From positions 1-7,511 of the forward strand of contig JBFLYK010000098.1 in the NCBI GenBank assembly GCA_040756995.1: a DNA stretch of 7,511 bases, given 5' to 3'. The notes below the pieces were generated by a model. That model was not told where the DNA came from. It searched no databases and worked only from the letters and a program-made list of their open reading frames with translations. Source of the DNA: BP-133 sp040756995 (lineage in GTDB: Bacteria > Actinomycetota > Acidimicrobiia > IMCC26256 > BP-133). This document shows positions 6,428 to 7,511 of the stretch, in pieces; the first letter of the stretch is position 1; each line of letters begins with the position of its first letter. The position numbers and the translations under genes are program-made.

Positions 6428-7399
6428 TTGCTGCGCCGTCTCCGGTCTGACCGTCGGCACCGAGTGACGACCGGCCCGAGGGCCCCGTCACCGCGAAGGC
6501 GCTGGACGAACGTCGGCAGGCCGGCCTACGCAGGCCTCGCGGTGGTGATCGCCTCGCTGGGTGGAGCGATTGCGCTCAGCCGGTCAGGCAAGGACGCATT
6601 CCGAGGTGCCGTCGTCGCCTACGCCTCCGATCGAAGTGGCCAGCGGGCCATCTGGCTCAGCGACGCCCGCACGTCAACCGAGCTGCGCGCCGAGGGCTGC
6701 GGAGGTTCGGGGTCCTACTCCCCGGCGTGGAGTCCCAACGGACGACAGCTGGCCTTTCTCACCGTGCGGGCGGAGCAGCGGGCGATCTGCATCGTCGAGT
6801 CCGCCGACGACGACGGCCGAATCGTCTTCGAGACCGACGGTAGGCCGAGCAACATTGCGTGGCACCCGTCCGGCCGGCGATTGCTCTTGACCAGGACGGC
6901 CGACGACGGAAGTGGTGCCGTGGTCGAGGTGACACTCTCGGGTCAGCGTGACGAGGTCGTGCTGGCCACAGGACCGGAGGGTTTCGGGCGGCCGGCGTGG
7001 CGCCCGGATGGCGACGGGTTCGTCGTCGCGACGGGACGAAACCATCTGCAGTTCTACGACCGGAAGGGAACATTGACCGAGACTTGGGGCGACACCGCCG
7101 ACCAGTCACCCGTCTGGTCACGGGATGGTTCGAGACTGGCCTTCGTGAGAGAGCAACCCGGGGGGTGGGCCCTCATGGTGCTCGACGTCCGGACGAAGCG
7201 CTCCACCACGGTTGCGTTCTCGGAAAATCTGCTCTTCCACCCCGACTGGAGCCGAAACGACCGGCGACTCGCCTTCGAGGGGTACGACACCCGTTCCGGT
7301 AGTGCCGACATCTTTCTCATCGACGCCTCGGGCGGCGGCGCAACCCGTGTGCTCGTTGCAGGTCCGGGTGACGATGGGTCACCGGGGCTGCGGCCCTGA
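6428..7399 (+). CDS. Membrane-anchored TolB-like beta-propeller protein (PD40/WD40-like repeats)
   Basis: The 323-residue product has a strongly basic N-terminus (Arg-rich 3-25), one hydrophobic segment at about 34-50 that acts as an uncleaved anchor or signal, and an outward-facing propeller. Repeats of the TolB/PD40 type are visible as P-A-W-S-P-N-G-R-Q-L-A-F (99-110), I-A-W-H-P-S-G-R-R-L-L-L (143-154), P-A-W-R-P-D-G-D-G-F (189-198), P-V-W-S-R-D-G-S-R-L-A-F (228-239) and P-D-W-S-R-N-D-R-R-L-A-F (272-283). The N-terminal A-Y-A-S-D-R-S-G strand (64-71) and the final G-S-P-G-L-R-P would close a sixth, incomplete blade. C91 and C121 could form a disulfide. Such domains bind proteins or ligands; no enzyme motif is seen. 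There is no early ATG: TTG 6428 or GTG 6464 are the possible starts, both without a clear ribosome site, so the exact N-terminus is uncertain. Confidence 0.82.
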   Translation: MLRRLRSDRRHRVTTGPRAPSPRRRWTNVGRPAYAGLAVVIASLGGAIALSRSGKDAFRGAVVAYASDRSGQRAIWLSDARTSTELRAEGCGGSGSYSPAWSPNGRQLAFLTVRAEQRAICIVESADDDGRIVFETDGRPSNIAWHPSGRRLLLTRTADDGSGAVVEVTLSGQRDEVVLATGPEGFGRPAWRPDGDGFVVATGRNHLQFYDRKGTLTETWGDTADQSPVWSRDGSRLAFVREQPGGWALMVLDVRTKRSTTVAFSENLLFHPDWSRNDRRLAFEGYDTRSGSADIFLIDASGGGATRVLVAGPGDDGSPGLRP

Positions 7400-7429
7400 A
7401 CTGAAGTCTTGAACGACCACCGGACCGGA

Positions 7430-7451
7430 CCGGCGGGCTCTTCGCCCTCGG
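7430..7451. terminator. Possible weak bidirectional terminator between converging genes
   Basis: GGGC at 7435-7438 pairs with GCCC at 7444-7447 around the loop TCTTC. An outer CCG (7430-7432) can pair with CGG (7449-7451) across a small internal loop. It lies between the stop of the propeller gene and the stop of the converging gene, where a shared terminator is expected. The stem is short and has no T-run, so this is tentative. Confidence 0.25.
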
Positions 7452-7511
7452 CTACACGCACACGTTCTTCTGCACCGTCACGTAGGCCTTGTTCTTGATC
7501 TGGACCATGTC
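7452..7511 (-). CDS. 3' end of a converging gene, possibly an ABC substrate-binding protein (partial)
   Basis: Reading the minus strand from 7511, the last 19 codons are DMVQIKNKAYVTVQKNVCV followed by TAG. The match to the plus-strand gene ending at position 60 (12 of 19 residues identical, most others conservative such as I/V and R/K, with codon differences mainly synonymous) shows real coding and common ancestry. The V-Q-I-K-N-K-A-Y-V-T-V text resembles the C-terminal strand of LivJ-type (Peripla_BP_6) binding proteins, and the neighbouring importer needs such a partner. The gene converges on the propeller gene with a 52-bp gap, so it must have its own promoter outside the window. The family assignment is inference from a short tail. 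Confidence 0.65.
   Translation of the reverse strand, partial: DMVQIKNKAYVTVQKNVCV

Noticed and set aside
5645..7399. Single reading-through fusion of LivF and the propeller protein across the TGA at 6377
   Set aside because: The two genes are in the same frame with only one stop between them, but LivF has its normal length, a stem-loop follows the stop, and the propeller has its own basic anchor. Chance frame agreement is one in three.
1..7511. Terminal inverted similarity as the ends of a mobile element
   Set aside because: The similarity is explained by homologous protein-coding ends with mostly synonymous and conservative differences. No transposase or target duplication is seen.

Overview
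The window is high-GC DNA with dense, translationally coupled genes. Codon use, GTG/TTG starts and the LivG/LivF motif variants (LPTGLRR, ADELSMGLAP) suggest an actinobacterium, possibly an acidimicrobiid-like lineage. The lineage is inference; no marker gene is present.

Layout. Position 1-60 is the 3' end of a plus-strand gene. It is followed by a plus-strand cluster: a small secreted protein (136-708), a two-TM membrane protein with a C-terminal H-x3-C...C-x2-C metal-site motif (746-1300), a LivH-LivM permease fusion (1325-3367), a secreted protein with a C-terminal membrane anchor (3364-4842), a LivG-type ATPase (4836-5648) and a LivF-type ATPase (5645-6379). A perfect 10-bp GC-rich stem-loop lies just after livF. 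A membrane-anchored TolB-like beta-propeller gene follows (6428-7399). The last 60 bases are the 3' end of a minus-strand gene converging on the cluster.

How it fits together. The fusion permease plus LivG and LivF form the membrane and ATPase core of a HAAT/LIV-family ABC importer. The spacing (4-bp, 7-bp and 4-bp overlaps, and gaps of 24 and 37 bp) suggests one operon from about 136 to 6379. No complete substrate-binding protein is present. However, the two partial genes at the window ends encode clearly homologous C-termini (12 of 19 residues identical), and their sequence resembles the last strand of Peripla_BP_6-type binding proteins. I infer that two paralogous binding proteins flank the importer in converging orientation. 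The transporter is unusual because at least three exported or membrane proteins without an assigned role are built into its operon, one of them between permease and ATPase, with a propeller protein directly behind. The substrate cannot be read from the sequence.

No RNA genes, insertion sequences, CRISPR arrays or phage genes are seen. There is no gene-free stretch over 300 bases.
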